From: Cyanobacteriota bacterium
GTDB lineage: Bacteria > Cyanobacteriota > Cyanobacteriia > Cyanobacteriales > Microcoleaceae
DNA: 59,487 bases
Assembly: GCA_025362325.1 (NCBI GenBank)
Contig: JANYGO010000341.1
Coordinates: 1 to 59,487 of the forward strand
Reading direction: 5' to 3'
How positions within the stretch are numbered: position 1 is the first letter of the stretch; each line of letters opens with the position of its first letter. The notes beneath the pieces are model-generated. The model was given only the letters and a program-made list of their open reading frames with translations. It was not told the DNA's origin and made no database searches. Of this stretch, positions 15,434 to 23,824 are shown piece after piece. A program made the translations under genes and the position numbers.

Positions 15434-15934
15434 TCAACTCTCAAAATTCTCCACGCCCCAGCCCGGAGCAGTCTTCGCTGCCCGGATCACAAAAGCAGCC
15501 AAATTTTCGATCTCAGTCTGCCGCATCCAGCTTTCCGGCACTTGGCGACACCAAAAAGTTTCCTCACTGCCGTCATAAGTCATCGGTTCTCTCAGATACG
15601 CCACCAAACTATTGACGCTGGTGCGCGGAGGCGTTGCCCCCTGGAGAGCAGTCAAAGACAAAGATATAGTCGGATCGGGCAAAGTTGCTCCCCCGACGTG
15701 ACAGTTGAGGCAGTTTTGCTCAAACAACCGCTTGCCTGCGGAAAAATCCTCAGCCGAAAATAACCGAGTGTGTCCCTGTGCGTCCAATTCCACTGCTACA
15801 GGTTCGCTGACTTTTAAATAGCGAGTCACATAAGAATCGGCAGCAGCCAAAACAGGTTGAGGTGCCAGCAGCACCAGCGGCAAAATAATTAAAATTCCCA
15901 ACAGAAAGGAGACAAAAACACCACGACGCAGCAT
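15434..15934 (-). CDS. psbV2: PsbV2, cytochrome c-550-like protein
   Basis: 166 residues with a signal peptide (a hydrophobic stretch ending PQPVLAAA) and a c-type haem site CLNCH in GKRLFEQNCLNCHVGGA, followed by LPDPTISLSLTALQGATPPR. The body mirrors PsbV: NSLVAYLREPMTYDGSEE against the NIESLVDFMKNPTTYDGFEE stretch of psbV next door. PsbV2 is known from thermophilic and filamentous cyanobacteria, where it can partly replace PsbV; its normal role is unclear. The MTYDG region and a C-terminal GWGVEN support PsbV2 rather than PsbV. Lies between psbV and petJ. Confidence 0.9.
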   Translation of the reverse strand: MLRRGVFVSFLLGILIILPLVLLAPQPVLAAADSYVTRYLKVSEPVAVELDAQGHTRLFSAEDFSAGKRLFEQNCLNCHVGGATLPDPTISLSLTALQGATPPRTSVNSLVAYLREPMTYDGSEETFWCRQVPESWMRQTEIENLAAFVIRAAKTAPGWGVENFES

Positions 15935-16081
15935 GAGGGACTACAACCTTTTGCGATATTAATTGAGCAGGTGGTGAATTTTAGATTAGGGATTTTAGAG
16001 CGAAAAACGACCAGCCAGCAATCCTTGCCAAAGCCCAGCCTTCTCCCAATCCAAAATCCAAAATCTAAAATCTAAAATTGA

Positions 16082-16570
16082 TTAGCGAGCGCCTTTGCCA
16101 CCAGCCCACTGCTTGGCGACAATTTTCGGCTGCAACAGAATGTGACCGGCAATCGCGTACAAATCGTCATCCGAGAGATTTCTCATTTCAGCGAAAATAT
16201 CCGCGCTCTTCATGCTCGGATGCACTTCCGAAATTTCCTCAAACCCGTCATAAGTCGTCGGATTTTTCATAAAGTCCACCAGCGACTCAATATTATTGCG
16301 GGGCGGGTTGGCCAAAGCCAGAGTTTCCGGGCTCAAATTCACGTTCGGGTCAGTTTTTGTCATGCCCGCAGCGTGACATTGAGCGCAAGCCGAGTTGAAC
16401 AGGCGTTTGCCTTGCTGGACTTGTTTGAGGCTCAGCACTACCGGAGCGCCTTTGTCATTCAAAGTCACGGTGCGAAGTTCAGGACTCAGTTCGACAGCCA
16501 TCGCGCTGCTGACAAATAACTGAAATGTCAAGAATACAGCGGTCAGAGCAATGAAATATCTTTTAAGCAT
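16082..16570 (-). CDS. psbV: photosystem II cytochrome c-550
   Basis: Extrinsic lumenal subunit of photosystem II that stabilises the oxygen-evolving Mn4CaO5 cluster. 162 residues: signal peptide to about residue 25 (..FVSSAMA), then VELSPELRTVTLN, haem motif CAQCH within RLFNSACAQCHAAGMTKTDP, LSPETLALANPPRNNIESLV, and DLYAIAGHILLQPKI with the distal axial His. The tail WAGGKGAR is the family C-terminus (often ..GGKIYY). AAGGAGAACC precedes the ATG. Likely its own promoter lies in the 16571-16720 spacer. Confidence 0.97.
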   Translation of the reverse strand: MLKRYFIALTAVFLTFQLFVSSAMAVELSPELRTVTLNDKGAPVVLSLKQVQQGKRLFNSACAQCHAAGMTKTDPNVNLSPETLALANPPRNNIESLVDFMKNPTTYDGFEEISEVHPSMKSADIFAEMRNLSDDDLYAIAGHILLQPKIVAKQWAGGKGAR

Positions 16571-16720
16571 GGTTCTCCTTAAAACAATCCGGCAAATTAT
16601 TGAACGCTAAGAGAGCATAGCTGGCAAACAGATTTTTGTTCAAAATTCCCTCCTGAGAAGGCAACTGGCGAAAGTTTGTGCAGCCGTACCTTATAAAGGT
16701 AGAGGAATTTTGCGATCGAT

Positions 16721-16912
16721 CTAATCTGCAATCCGTTTTGAGTCGCGCCTTTTTTCGAGAGTGGACATAATTGCCTTAACATCCTCCAAAGCCAAACGGG
16801 TTTGAGGGTGCTTGTAGGCAATTTCCAACTCGTCACACAAGCGGAGCACGTCTTCAACAGGGACATTGAAGTCCTCTGCTATTTCTGCGATGGATAGGTC
16901 TGCAAAACCCAT
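16721..16912 (-). CDS. conserved small cyanobacterial protein, IF2_N/HTH-like
   Basis: A 63-residue protein: MGFADLSIAEIAEDFNVPVE, then DVLRLCDELEIAYKHPQTRL and ALEDVKAIM. The pattern of two helices with a NVPVEDVLRLC turn resembles the small N-terminal domain of initiation factor IF-2 or a mini-HTH, and similar short proteins are widely conserved in cyanobacteria near photosynthesis genes. It is upstream of psbV on the same strand, ~150 nt away. The function is unknown. Confidence 0.75.
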   Translation of the reverse strand: MGFADLSIAEIAEDFNVPVEDVLRLCDELEIAYKHPQTRLALEDVKAIMSTLEKRRDSKRIAD

Positions 16913-17342
16913 AATTTTTAGGTCGCTGACTGGTCAAAATTGAGTTGACGGCTATTGACTGAAAGCTGGACAATTTAACAAAGCGCTGTTAGCTTATTTT
17001 GTGAGTTTGTTCTGAGATGTTGTTCGATCGCCAGCTAACTCACCACTAACGGTCACTAAGCATTTTTGCTCAGCCAAATTTCACAGCCCATAAACTTCCA
17101 ATGAATATCATCCCATTGCTGCGTCTTTATTATCAATAGGACTTGGGCGCGCGGGGCTCAAAACCCCGTATCTGCGTGCATTTCTCGCTACTAAACTTAA
17201 TATTTTTCTAAGAAACTGGGTTTTTTGGGGCAATTCCTCTGAAATTTTGGTAGACAAGATTGCAAAAGTTCTTTTAATCAGACTTTCCGGCGATGCTCTG
17301 AGCAACGTCCTAGCTAGGGCTGGCAATTCAAGTCTAGTCTCT
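16913..17342. other. intergenic region downstream of accD
   Basis: About 430 bp with no convincing gene. The minus-strand frame running through it overlaps accD out of frame and has poor composition. It contains a GGGGCTCAAAACCCC mini-palindrome at about 17154-17168 and a degenerate GAAACTGGGTTTTTT piece near 17212 resembling repeat family D. Confidence 0.4.
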
Positions 17343-17372
17343 CCTCCAGACTCCACGACAGGAGTCTGGAGG
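17343..17372 (-). terminator. strong hairpin just 3' of accD
   Basis: Perfect 12-bp stem CCTCCAGACTCC / GGAGTCTGGAGG with a 6-nt loop, 10 nt after the accD stop. There is no T-run on the accD side, so it may be a transcript-stabilising or partial terminator hairpin. Confidence 0.6.
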
Positions 17373-17381
17373 CGCAACAGC

Positions 17382-18332
17382 TTAGGGAGAAAGCTTGAAA
17401 GCGTGAGTTGGCGAGGGTACAGCGTGGCTGTCGCTGCCATCGTGGGCGGAGAATTCCGAGTTTGCCAAGAAGGGCTGGGGCTGGTGAAGGTCGATTAACT
17501 GAGCGAGAGTTTTCTTTAATTGAGTCCGAGGTACGATCAAGTCTACAAAACCGTGGGCGAAGGAGTATTCGGAAGTTTGATAATTTTCCGGCAGCTTTTC
17601 CCGCAGAGTTTGCTCGATTACCCGGCCGCCTGTAAAGGCTACAGTAGCTTTTGGCTCTGCAATAATCACGTCTCCCAGCATGGCAAAACTGGCGGTGACG
17701 CCGCCGGTGGTCGGGTGGGTCAAAATTGGGATGTAAAGCAGTCTCGCTTCCCGATGGCGCTCCAGAGCCCCGGAAATCTTAGCCATTTGCATCAAGCTGA
17801 GCATTCCTTCCTGCATTCTCGCGCCGCCGGAAGCGCAGACAATAATCACGGGTAAGCGTTCCCGCGTGGCGTGTTCGATGAGGCGGGTCAATTTTTCTCC
17901 GACAACTGAGCCCATGCTGCCTCCGATAAACTGAAATTCCATGACTCCGAGGGCGACGGGCAAATTTTCGAGTTTGCCGATGCCTGTTTCTACGGCGTCT
18001 AGGTGGCCTGTTTTTTCTTGAAATTCGCGGAGTCGATCGCTATATTTTTTGCGATCGCGAAATTTCAGCGGATCGGTGGCGTGCAGTTTTTCGTTAATTG
18101 GTACCCAGGTATGGGGATCGATCAACTGCTCGATGCGATCGTCACTGTAAACTCTGATATGATGCCCGCATTCCAAGCAAACCATTTGATTTGCTCGCAG
18201 GTCTTTGGTATAACTCAGGGCATCGCAAGCTGTGCATTTACTCCAAAGTCCGTCCGCGATTTCTCGTTCCGGCCGTTCTTGGGAGTTGGGTACTGATTTT
18301 CGGCGATTTGCAAACCAATCAAATAGAGACAT
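17382..18332 (-). CDS. accD: acetyl-CoA carboxylase carboxyltransferase subunit beta
   Basis: Beta subunit of the carboxyltransferase that moves CO2 from carboxy-biotin to acetyl-CoA, the first step of fatty-acid synthesis. 316 residues. The N-terminal C4 zinc ribbon is visible ([13 protein letters not shown] then CLECGHH), followed by the crotonase-like CT domain: [60 protein letters not shown] and [13 protein letters not shown]. The C-terminal ~25 residues are a variable tail. It works with AccA, which is not in the window. Confidence 0.97.
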   Translation of the reverse strand: MSLFDWFANRRKSVPNSQERPEREIADGLWSKCTACDALSYTKDLRANQMVCLECGHHIRVYSDDRIEQLIDPHTWVPINEKLHATDPLKFRDRKKYSDRLREFQEKTGHLDAVETGIGKLENLPVALGVMEFQFIGGSMGSVVGEKLTRLIEHATRERLPVIIVCASGGARMQEGMLSLMQMAKISGALERHREARLLYIPILTHPTTGGVTASFAMLGDVIIAEPKATVAFTGGRVIEQTLREKLPENYQTSEYSFAHGFVDLIVPRTQLKKTLAQLIDLHQPQPFLANSEFSAHDGSDSHAVPSPTHAFKLSP

Positions 18333-18346
18333 TAAAACTTGCTAAT

Positions 18347-18435
18347 TGTTAACTGTTGACTGTTGACTGTTGACTGTTGGCTGTTGGCTGTTGTTGGCAA
18401 CCAATAACCAATAACTAATAACCAATAACCAATAA
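18347..18435. repeat. heptanucleotide tandem repeats between accD and the DUF2007 gene
   Basis: TGTTGAC/TGTTGGC units (18347-18396) followed by AACCAAT/AACTAAT units (to 18435). These are short tandemly repeated sequences of the kind seen in filamentous cyanobacteria. They run right up to the stop of the DUF2007 gene. Confidence 0.75.
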
Positions 18436-18651
18436 CTACTGACTATTATCCTCTTCAATGGGACTGATGAGGAGCGATGCTGACGGATGGTGTTCTGGAA
18501 GAACTTGCAGGGCTGTAGCACTGCCCGCTCCCAGATAAGATGCTACGCCCAAGTCAACGATGCGAGCTGGGATTTGATGAGCAGCCAGGATCTGCTGCAT
18601 TAATTCCGCTTCCCAACGAAAGCTAGTAGTTGTAAGTGTAATCCAAGACAC
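18436..18651 (-). CDS. DUF2007 putative signal-transducing protein
   Basis: A 71-residue single-domain protein: WITLTTTSFRWEAELMQQIL, then AAHQIPARIVD (an alpha/beta ACT-like half) and ALQVLPEHHPSASLLI. DUF2007 proteins are small PII/ACT-like domains, annotated as putative signal transducers, with unknown ligand. The start is a GTG at 18649-18651. It lies downstream of the prepilin peptidase on the same strand, ~60 nt away, so cotranscription is possible. Confidence 0.8.
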   Translation of the reverse strand: MSWITLTTTSFRWEAELMQQILAAHQIPARIVDLGVASYLGAGSATALQVLPEHHPSASLLISPIEEDNSQ

Positions 18652-18711
18652 GGAATAATTTTACCAATTTTTGAGACAATGTTATGTTCGATCGCAAGGG
18701 AAAAATCCCTA

Positions 18712-19542
18712 TCAGAAACTAAAATTCGGGAAAAACAACTGCAAGTAAGTAGATAAGATCGCTTCGCCCCACAAAGCTGTAATTGCTGCACCAAGAGCCA
18801 GACACGGGCCGAAGGGCATGGGTTGACGCCGATCGAGCAATCCCAGGGCTATCGCCCCGCCGCCGACCAAAGCCCCGACTACACAGGCGATAAATCCCGC
18901 TATCAGCAAGAGTTTCCAGCCCAGCCAAGCTCCCATCAACGCGCCTAATTTGACATCTCCCATCCCCAGAGCATTCTGCCCGAAGCCGAGAACTCCTGCA
19001 AGTCCGATCGCGTCAAACAGCCACAACCCGACAACTGATCCCAGAATTCCGTCTAATACCAGATAGTGCACGGAGTCGATCGGGCTAAACGTCGGCCACC
19101 AACCCTTAGCCACTTGAAAAACCAATCCGAGTACCAAGCCCGATCGAGTTAAAGAATTAGGCAAAGTCATTGTATCGCAATCAATCAAAGACAAAGCCAA
19201 CAGCCAGCTAAAAAAAACCCACAAACCCAGAGTTTGCACTGTGATCCCAAACTGCGAGAAGATCAGCAAAAATAGCAAACCCGTAGCTGCTTCCACCAGC
19301 GGATAGCGGGCAGAAATCCGACTGCGACAGTGATTGCAGCGTCCCCGCAGCCACAGCCAACCGAACACAGGTATATTTTCGTAAGTTCTGAGTTGATTTA
19401 AACATTTGGGACAGCGAGAAGGAGGGTTAATCACCGATAAACCCGCAGGTAACCGATAAACTACCACATTGAGAAAGCTGCCGATCGCCGAACCGAAAAC
19501 AAAGACGATCGCGGTGACAAGGGAATTAAATATAATTTCCAT
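18712..19542 (-). CDS. pilD: type IV prepilin peptidase / N-methyltransferase
   Basis: Bifunctional inner-membrane aspartyl enzyme that cleaves the leader of type IV pilins and N-methylates the new N-terminal residue. 276 residues. It starts GSAIGSFLNVVVYRLP, has the zinc-binding double CxxC CPKCLNQL..CNHCRSRI of the methyltransferase loop, RYPLVEAATGLLF, the first catalytic Asp region ALSLIDCDTMTLP, and the second GMGDVKLGALMGAWLG, then several TM helices. Needed for pili, natural transformation and phototactic motility. Confidence 0.95.
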   Translation of the reverse strand: MEIIFNSLVTAIVFVFGSAIGSFLNVVVYRLPAGLSVINPPSRCPKCLNQLRTYENIPVFGWLWLRGRCNHCRSRISARYPLVEAATGLLFLLIFSQFGITVQTLGLWVFFSWLLALSLIDCDTMTLPNSLTRSGLVLGLVFQVAKGWWPTFSPIDSVHYLVLDGILGSVVGLWLFDAIGLAGVLGFGQNALGMGDVKLGALMGAWLGWKLLLIAGFIACVVGALVGGGAIALGLLDRRQPMPFGPCLALGAAITALWGEAILSTYLQLFFPNFSF

Positions 19543-19922
19543 TAAGTTATCTGTTGAATCTTGACTGTGGTTATTTATTAGTTGTTAGCTGTGATATTTT
19601 TTACAGTAAATTACCCATCAGGTGGGAGCTTAACAGTTGACAGTTGACAGTTGACTTCGGAGTGCTCCCGTTTTTAGACAGGGGATTTAAGCCCCTGCCT
19701 AAAAACAATCCACCTAAAGGTGGGGGCTTAAATCCCCTGTGATGCAGGTTAGGAATCCAATTTCTAGTCATGAAAGATGCGGACTAAAGTCCTCACTACG
19801 AACCTTTTTTTGCAAGTTGGCGATGTATTTTTAGTTGTGAATTGTTACTTAGTAATCACCAACTGCCAACCGTCAACTGCCAACTGCCAACTGTCAACTA
19901 TCAACTGTCAACTGCCAACTGC
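19543..19922. repeat. repeat-rich intergenic region
   Basis: No gene. It contains: GACAGTT heptamers (about 19634-19655); a long inverted repeat with arms at 19678-19695 and 19723-19740 (ACAGGGGATTTAAGCCCC and its exact complement); a half copy of repeat family C (about 19773-19804, GCGGACTAAAGTCCTCACTA); and TCAACTG/CCAACTG heptamers (19857-19922) running into the next gene's 3' end. Confidence 0.75.
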
Positions 19923-20183
19923 CTAATACATTTGAGATTCAATTTCATCAAAAGTAACAAAACGTTCACCGGGCAACAAAACGGGCTGCGAAGCAAAAAT
20001 TAGCTGACCTCGATCGCTTCGGTGACTGACAACTACACCAGTCGGATGCTGCATCTGCTCGGAATGCACATTCAGATAAATACTATATGCCGATCGAGCA
20101 GCTCGGATTAAATCGGGAGCTAGCAAGCTTTGACTTTCGGAAATTGCGATCGTGGGTTTTGGGTTGGGCTGGTATCGAGTCAC
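19923..20183 (-). CDS. small hypothetical protein
   Basis: 86 residues from a GTG at 20181-20183: after a polar N-terminus it has LLAPDLIRAARSAYSIYLNV, then HPTGVVVSHRSDRGQLIF and PGERFVTFDEIESQMY. The codon use looks protein-like and the region has no alternative frame, but I recognise no family. The nearest same-strand gene downstream is pilD, separated by repeats. It is divergent from the cyclase gene. Confidence 0.5.
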   Translation of the reverse strand: MTRYQPNPKPTIAISESQSLLAPDLIRAARSAYSIYLNVHSEQMQHPTGVVVSHRSDRGQLIFASQPVLLPGERFVTFDEIESQMY

Positions 20184-20270
20184 TGGAAACTTATCATAAT
20201 ACTATGGGTCTAGCTGTTGTTGTTGCCTCTAGATCGATCGAACTAACCTTATTTTTTAAGAATGGACTAG

Positions 20271-21851
20271 GTGGAAATTAATAATAGATTAACCTACAAT
20301 CCTCCCTTAGCTGCGATCGAACTGCGACTGCGAGCGCTCCTTTCTGCCCAACTGTACGCTGCTGCGTGGGTAGATCCGTCCCCCGCAACACTGATGGGGG
20401 TTTTCGAGCACCTGCGTACTCTCCGCTACATCCTCCACGACTACGTGCCTAGGCCCGTGTCCAAATCTCCGCCCAACCCAGGAGAGGTGCGCTACCAGTG
20501 GCAAACAGGAACTTTGCTGTTTACGGATTTGGCAGGGTTTACGTCGCTATTGGAAGCGAACGCTGCCCAGGGGCGCAAGGGAGCTGAAACGCTGCTGGGG
20601 GTGATTAACGACTATTTTGCCTCAATGATCGAAATTGTCAGCAAATCGGGCGGGGATTTGCTGGAGTTTACCGGAGATGCGATGCTGGTGCAATTCCTGG
20701 GAGGGATTGACCCAGAGGAGGATACAGCCAGGGCGGTGCGGGCGGGTTTGCGGATGCAGCGGGCGATGGCTCAATTTGCGAATATTGAAACGGCGCGGGG
20801 TGTTTTGTCTTTGAGGATGCGGGTGGGTATCCACTGCGGCCGCTACATTAGTGCTGATATCGGTACGCCGCTACGGATGGCCCACGTACTGCTGGGGCAG
20901 TCAGTCCAGCAAGCCAAGCAGGCTGAGGGTTCTGGGACTGTGGGGCGGGTGTGTTTGACTGAAACTGCTGGTTTGTGTTTGGGAGAGCAATTTCGCTTTG
21001 AACCGGGGAAACCGGGTTATTTGTTGGTGGCGGATGATTTCACGGACGATCGCCTCGGAGAGTATGATATTACTTTGACTGGGCGACGGATGCCAAGTTC
21101 GGTATTGCTCGATCGCAGCGTTTCAGGTTTGGTCAGCGAAATCGAGGAAGCGGTGAAGCGGCTTGAACCCCTTGCTAGTTATATTCCCAAAACAATTCTG
21201 AGACTACTGGTTGAGAATGCTGACAGGCGAAAAATTCCGCCGGATTTTCCTGAACCGACGGTGATGTTTGTCAACTTGATTGGTTTACCGAAGTTGGTGG
21301 ACAAAGCAACGCCAGCCGAAGAAGCCCGCCTGGTACTCGGCTGTTCTCGGGTTTTTGCGCTAATTGATGCTGTGGTGTCTGCCAAAGGGGGCGTGCTGCA
21401 AAAAGTAACGGCACACTTGGACGGTTCGGATATGCTAATTTATTTTGGCGTGCCGGACGTTCACACGGATGACCCCAGTCGCGCTGCTAGTGCGGCGATT
21501 GCCATCCGAGATATTATTGTAGACTTGCCTCCAGTAATTATCGGGGTTGAAGAGGTGAAAGTAAGCTGTCAAATTGGTCTGTCCCTAGGGCCGGTGTTTG
21601 CTGCTGAGGTTGGGGAACCGCGCGGGCGCAGGGAGTTTAATATCCTCGGCGATACGGTGAATACGGCGGCTCGGTTGATGAGCAAGGCGGAGGAAAACCA
21701 AATTTTGATTGGTAAAAGGGTGTTTGAGTCGATCGGGCTAAACTTCGATTGCGAGGCTTTGGGAGCTGTTTCTCTCAAGGGCAAATCTGCTCTGACTCCG
21801 GTTTTTGTTTTGCACGGTTCAAAGGTGGAGAGGGCAAAAGGAGGCGTTTAA
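20271..21851 (+). CDS. tandem class III adenylate/guanylate cyclase with reciprocally degenerate domains
   Basis: A 526-residue soluble protein with two cyclase homology domains joined by a short linker. Domain 1 (about 78-270) has both metal-binding Asp: LLFTDLAGFT (Asp86) and LEFTGDAMLV (Asp136), but where family members have Asp-Thr-x-Asn...Arg it has LLGQSVQQAKQ. Domain 2 (about 325-520) has NILGDTVNTAARLM (Asp461, Asn464, Arg468) and a Lys at 378, but the first metal Asp is Asn335 (MFVNLIG). One composite active site is therefore expected, as in mammalian C1/C2. Makes cAMP or cGMP. Start is GTG; no TM or sensor domain. Confidence 0.9.
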   Translation: MEINNRLTYNPPLAAIELRLRALLSAQLYAAAWVDPSPATLMGVFEHLRTLRYILHDYVPRPVSKSPPNPGEVRYQWQTGTLLFTDLAGFTSLLEANAAQGRKGAETLLGVINDYFASMIEIVSKSGGDLLEFTGDAMLVQFLGGIDPEEDTARAVRAGLRMQRAMAQFANIETARGVLSLRMRVGIHCGRYISADIGTPLRMAHVLLGQSVQQAKQAEGSGTVGRVCLTETAGLCLGEQFRFEPGKPGYLLVADDFTDDRLGEYDITLTGRRMPSSVLLDRSVSGLVSEIEEAVKRLEPLASYIPKTILRLLVENADRRKIPPDFPEPTVMFVNLIGLPKLVDKATPAEEARLVLGCSRVFALIDAVVSAKGGVLQKVTAHLDGSDMLIYFGVPDVHTDDPSRAASAAIAIRDIIVDLPPVIIGVEEVKVSCQIGLSLGPVFAAEVGEPRGRREFNILGDTVNTAARLMSKAEENQILIGKRVFESIGLNFDCEALGAVSLKGKSALTPVFVLHGSKVERAKGGV

Positions 21852-21904
21852 ATAACTTTGGTGGATAAAAGAAGTGCCGCTGAAACCAGGGATTTATTGA
21901 AAAC

Positions 21905-22270
21905 TCACAACTCCTCAATTGTGACCAGTCCACCTTCTGTAAACTGCACAACCAGTTCATATCCATCCAGCAAAGCAGTTCCAAGTAGCGGTCTTGCTCC
22001 TGTTGCAAGTACGCGGACATCTCGCTCCTCTGCATTCCAAAGAATCGTAGCGGTATGTACCGGAAGCACTACATTGCTATTGTCAGCGAGATTCGCACGC
22101 ATATTGTACTCAAAAGGCAACCCCAAGATAGATACAACTTCCAGAGGCAAGCAGAGAAAGTCGGTAAATCCTGTGTCTATCACAAATTCAATTGTAACGT
22201 CGGGTCGATCGGGCAGACGAAATGGTGCAGAAACCATCGCGTGCCTATCCGTTACGATTGCTGAAATCAC
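21905..22270 (-). CDS. clan AA retropepsin-like aspartic protease (module copy 2)
   Basis: A 121-residue single-domain protein: FRLPDRPDVTIEFVIDTGFT with DTGFTDFLCLP (catalytic Asp-Thr-Gly near residue 32) and the second motif RPLLGTALLDGYELV at the C-terminal side. Related to AF_0612-type clan AA proteases. Its ATG at 22268-22270 overlaps the stop of the partner gene (ATGA). The copy at 11699-12067 has the same layout but differs much in sequence, so the two modules diverged long ago. Confidence 0.85.
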   Translation of the reverse strand: MISAIVTDRHAMVSAPFRLPDRPDVTIEFVIDTGFTDFLCLPLEVVSILGLPFEYNMRANLADNSNVVLPVHTATILWNAEERDVRVLATGARPLLGTALLDGYELVVQFTEGGLVTIEEL

Positions 22271-22542
22271 TCTGAAACCCGCTCCATCACTCCACCGATT
22301 GCAGCCGCCACTTTGTACCCAATCCGAATCCCAAAGAACCGACCGTTCGGATTCTTTTTCCGCAACTGCCGTGCTGATTCTAAACCCATTTTGTCTACTG
22401 CGTAATCACCTGTTTCGATATCAATGATGACCATTTTGCCGATATTCTCTTCTCGCTCTACTTCTTGACGGATTTGCTCATCGTAGAGCTTTTCTGCACG
22501 CCTTGCAACTTCTTCGCTGCCCAGCAGAATGGAGCTTTGCAT
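22267..22542 (-). CDS. small partner protein of the aspartic protease (module copy 2)
   Basis: A 91-residue protein from the ATG at 22540-22542: an N-terminal helix (EEVARRAEKLYDEQIRQEVE), then VIIDIETGDYAVDKMGLESA and RQLRKKNPNGRFFGIRIGYK. The GDY..D...A...R.K.P.G.....RI pattern is the same as in the 12064-12381 protein. No known domain is recognised. It is coupled to the protease gene by a 4-nt overlap, which suggests a fixed stoichiometry, as for an inhibitor or antitoxin partner. Confidence 0.75.
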   Translation of the reverse strand: MQSSILLGSEEVARRAEKLYDEQIRQEVEREENIGKMVIIDIETGDYAVDKMGLESARQLRKKNPNGRFFGIRIGYKVAAAIGGVMERVSE

Positions 22543-22679
22543 ATTCCACCTTTCGATCGCGATATTAATCAAATTATACCGCCCCTGAAGCCTTTTTACT
22601 CTTGTTTTTAGCAACACAGGATGCAAAAACTGACAGATTATTGCTAAATTGTCGCCAAAGTCGATCGGCATAACTGCCA

Positions 22680-23744
22680 TTATTGCGGCACAAGCTGCCC
22701 CGACGACAATCGCTTAATGCCCTCCATCGCCGTAGTTTCTCCAGATTTATCACCGCCCTCGCGGGCAATTTTCAAAGCCCTGTCGTAGGATTCAAGAGCT
22801 TTAGGATATTGACGGAGACTTTCATAAATCGAGCCCATATTGTTAAGCAAGCGTCCGATACTTGTCTTGTCGCCAATTGCTTCCAACATCGGTATTGCTT
22901 GCTGAAAATAGATCAGCGCTTGAGTATCTTTGCCCTGTTTGCGACAGGTAAGTGCCATATTGTTGAGGAGGCGGCCAACCCCAGCCCTGTCTCCAATTTC
23001 CCGGCGAATTGCTAAAGCTTGGTGATAAAATTCCATCGCTCTATTAAAGTCACCGATGTTGTAATATACGCCGCCCATGTTATTGAGAGTACGACCTAAA
23101 TCGCGCCGATCGCCCTCTTGAGTGCGAATTGTCCGCGCTTGCTGGTAAAATTCGATCGCCTTGGCATAATTTGCCTGTTCCGCGTACACAGCCGCGATGT
23201 TGTGAAAAGATTCCGCTATTTCAATTTGGTCATCGGCAGTTTTGGCAAGTTCCAAAGCTTCTTGGTGCAGTTTCATCGCTTCGGAAAAATTGTCCCCAAT
23301 CCGGTTAACGAAACCGATGAGATTGAGAGTGCGCGCGATACGACGCCCTCCGCTGATTTCTCGGTGAATGACTAAAGCTTGCCGCAAAACTTCCAAAGCT
23401 TTGGGCCTCAAACCCATTTCGCCATAAACTTCCCCCATATTGTTGAGGGTTTCGCCGATTCCGGCTTGGTCGCCGAGTTGCTTGCGAATTGCCAAAACTT
23501 GCTCAAAAGTTTGGATTGCTTCTCGAAACAAACCCTCGCGGTGCTGTTTTACTCCTGTTTCCAAGAGTTGATCTGCTTGCGTTTTGGGGTCTGTTGCTTG
23601 AGCGTGATCGATAGCTTGGGTCAGTGTAGCATCTATAATTGGGGCAAAGGCTTTCGCCTCTGAAATTGCCAGCAAGCTGAGTGTTGGCGATAAGACAATA
23701 CTTATAGCTGCGACATAGCTGAAGCGGTAAGAGCGGCAGTACAC
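22680..23744 (-). CDS. exported tetratricopeptide-repeat protein
   Basis: 354 residues: an N-terminal signal-like hydrophobic segment (VAAISIVLSPTLSLLAIS), then about seven TPR units of the NB-ARC-associated 40-residue type (for example LGDQAGIGETLNNMGEVYGE, EGDRRDLGRTLNNMGGVYYN, IGDKTSIGRLLNNMGSIYES). The repeated LNNMG..Y and AIxFYxQAL helices are clear. It is likely periplasmic or surface-associated and a protein-interaction platform. Start is a GTG at 23742-23744 with GGAGGA upstream. It precedes the protease module on the same strand, 138 nt away. Confidence 0.88.
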   Translation of the reverse strand: MYCRSYRFSYVAAISIVLSPTLSLLAISEAKAFAPIIDATLTQAIDHAQATDPKTQADQLLETGVKQHREGLFREAIQTFEQVLAIRKQLGDQAGIGETLNNMGEVYGEMGLRPKALEVLRQALVIHREISGGRRIARTLNLIGFVNRIGDNFSEAMKLHQEALELAKTADDQIEIAESFHNIAAVYAEQANYAKAIEFYQQARTIRTQEGDRRDLGRTLNNMGGVYYNIGDFNRAMEFYHQALAIRREIGDRAGVGRLLNNMALTCRKQGKDTQALIYFQQAIPMLEAIGDKTSIGRLLNNMGSIYESLRQYPKALESYDRALKIAREGGDKSGETTAMEGIKRLSSGQLVPQ

Positions 23745-23824
23745 CGATCGAGTCCTCCAATAGCCAAGTGATAACTATTAAGATAGAGCTTTTTGGGGTG
23801 TTCCTGCCGAATTTTTGTTAATTG

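Noticed and set aside
16913..17100. tRNA or other structured RNA gene
   Set aside because: No cloverleaf or conserved T-loop found here or in any other gap examined by eye.
17108..17440. 110-codon minus-strand frame beside accD
   Set aside because: It overlaps the 3' end of accD out of frame and contains repeat-like DNA; no family pattern.
18347..18435. Small RNA or attenuator between accD and the DUF2007 gene
   Set aside because: The sequence is a plain heptamer array without a stable stem and T-run.
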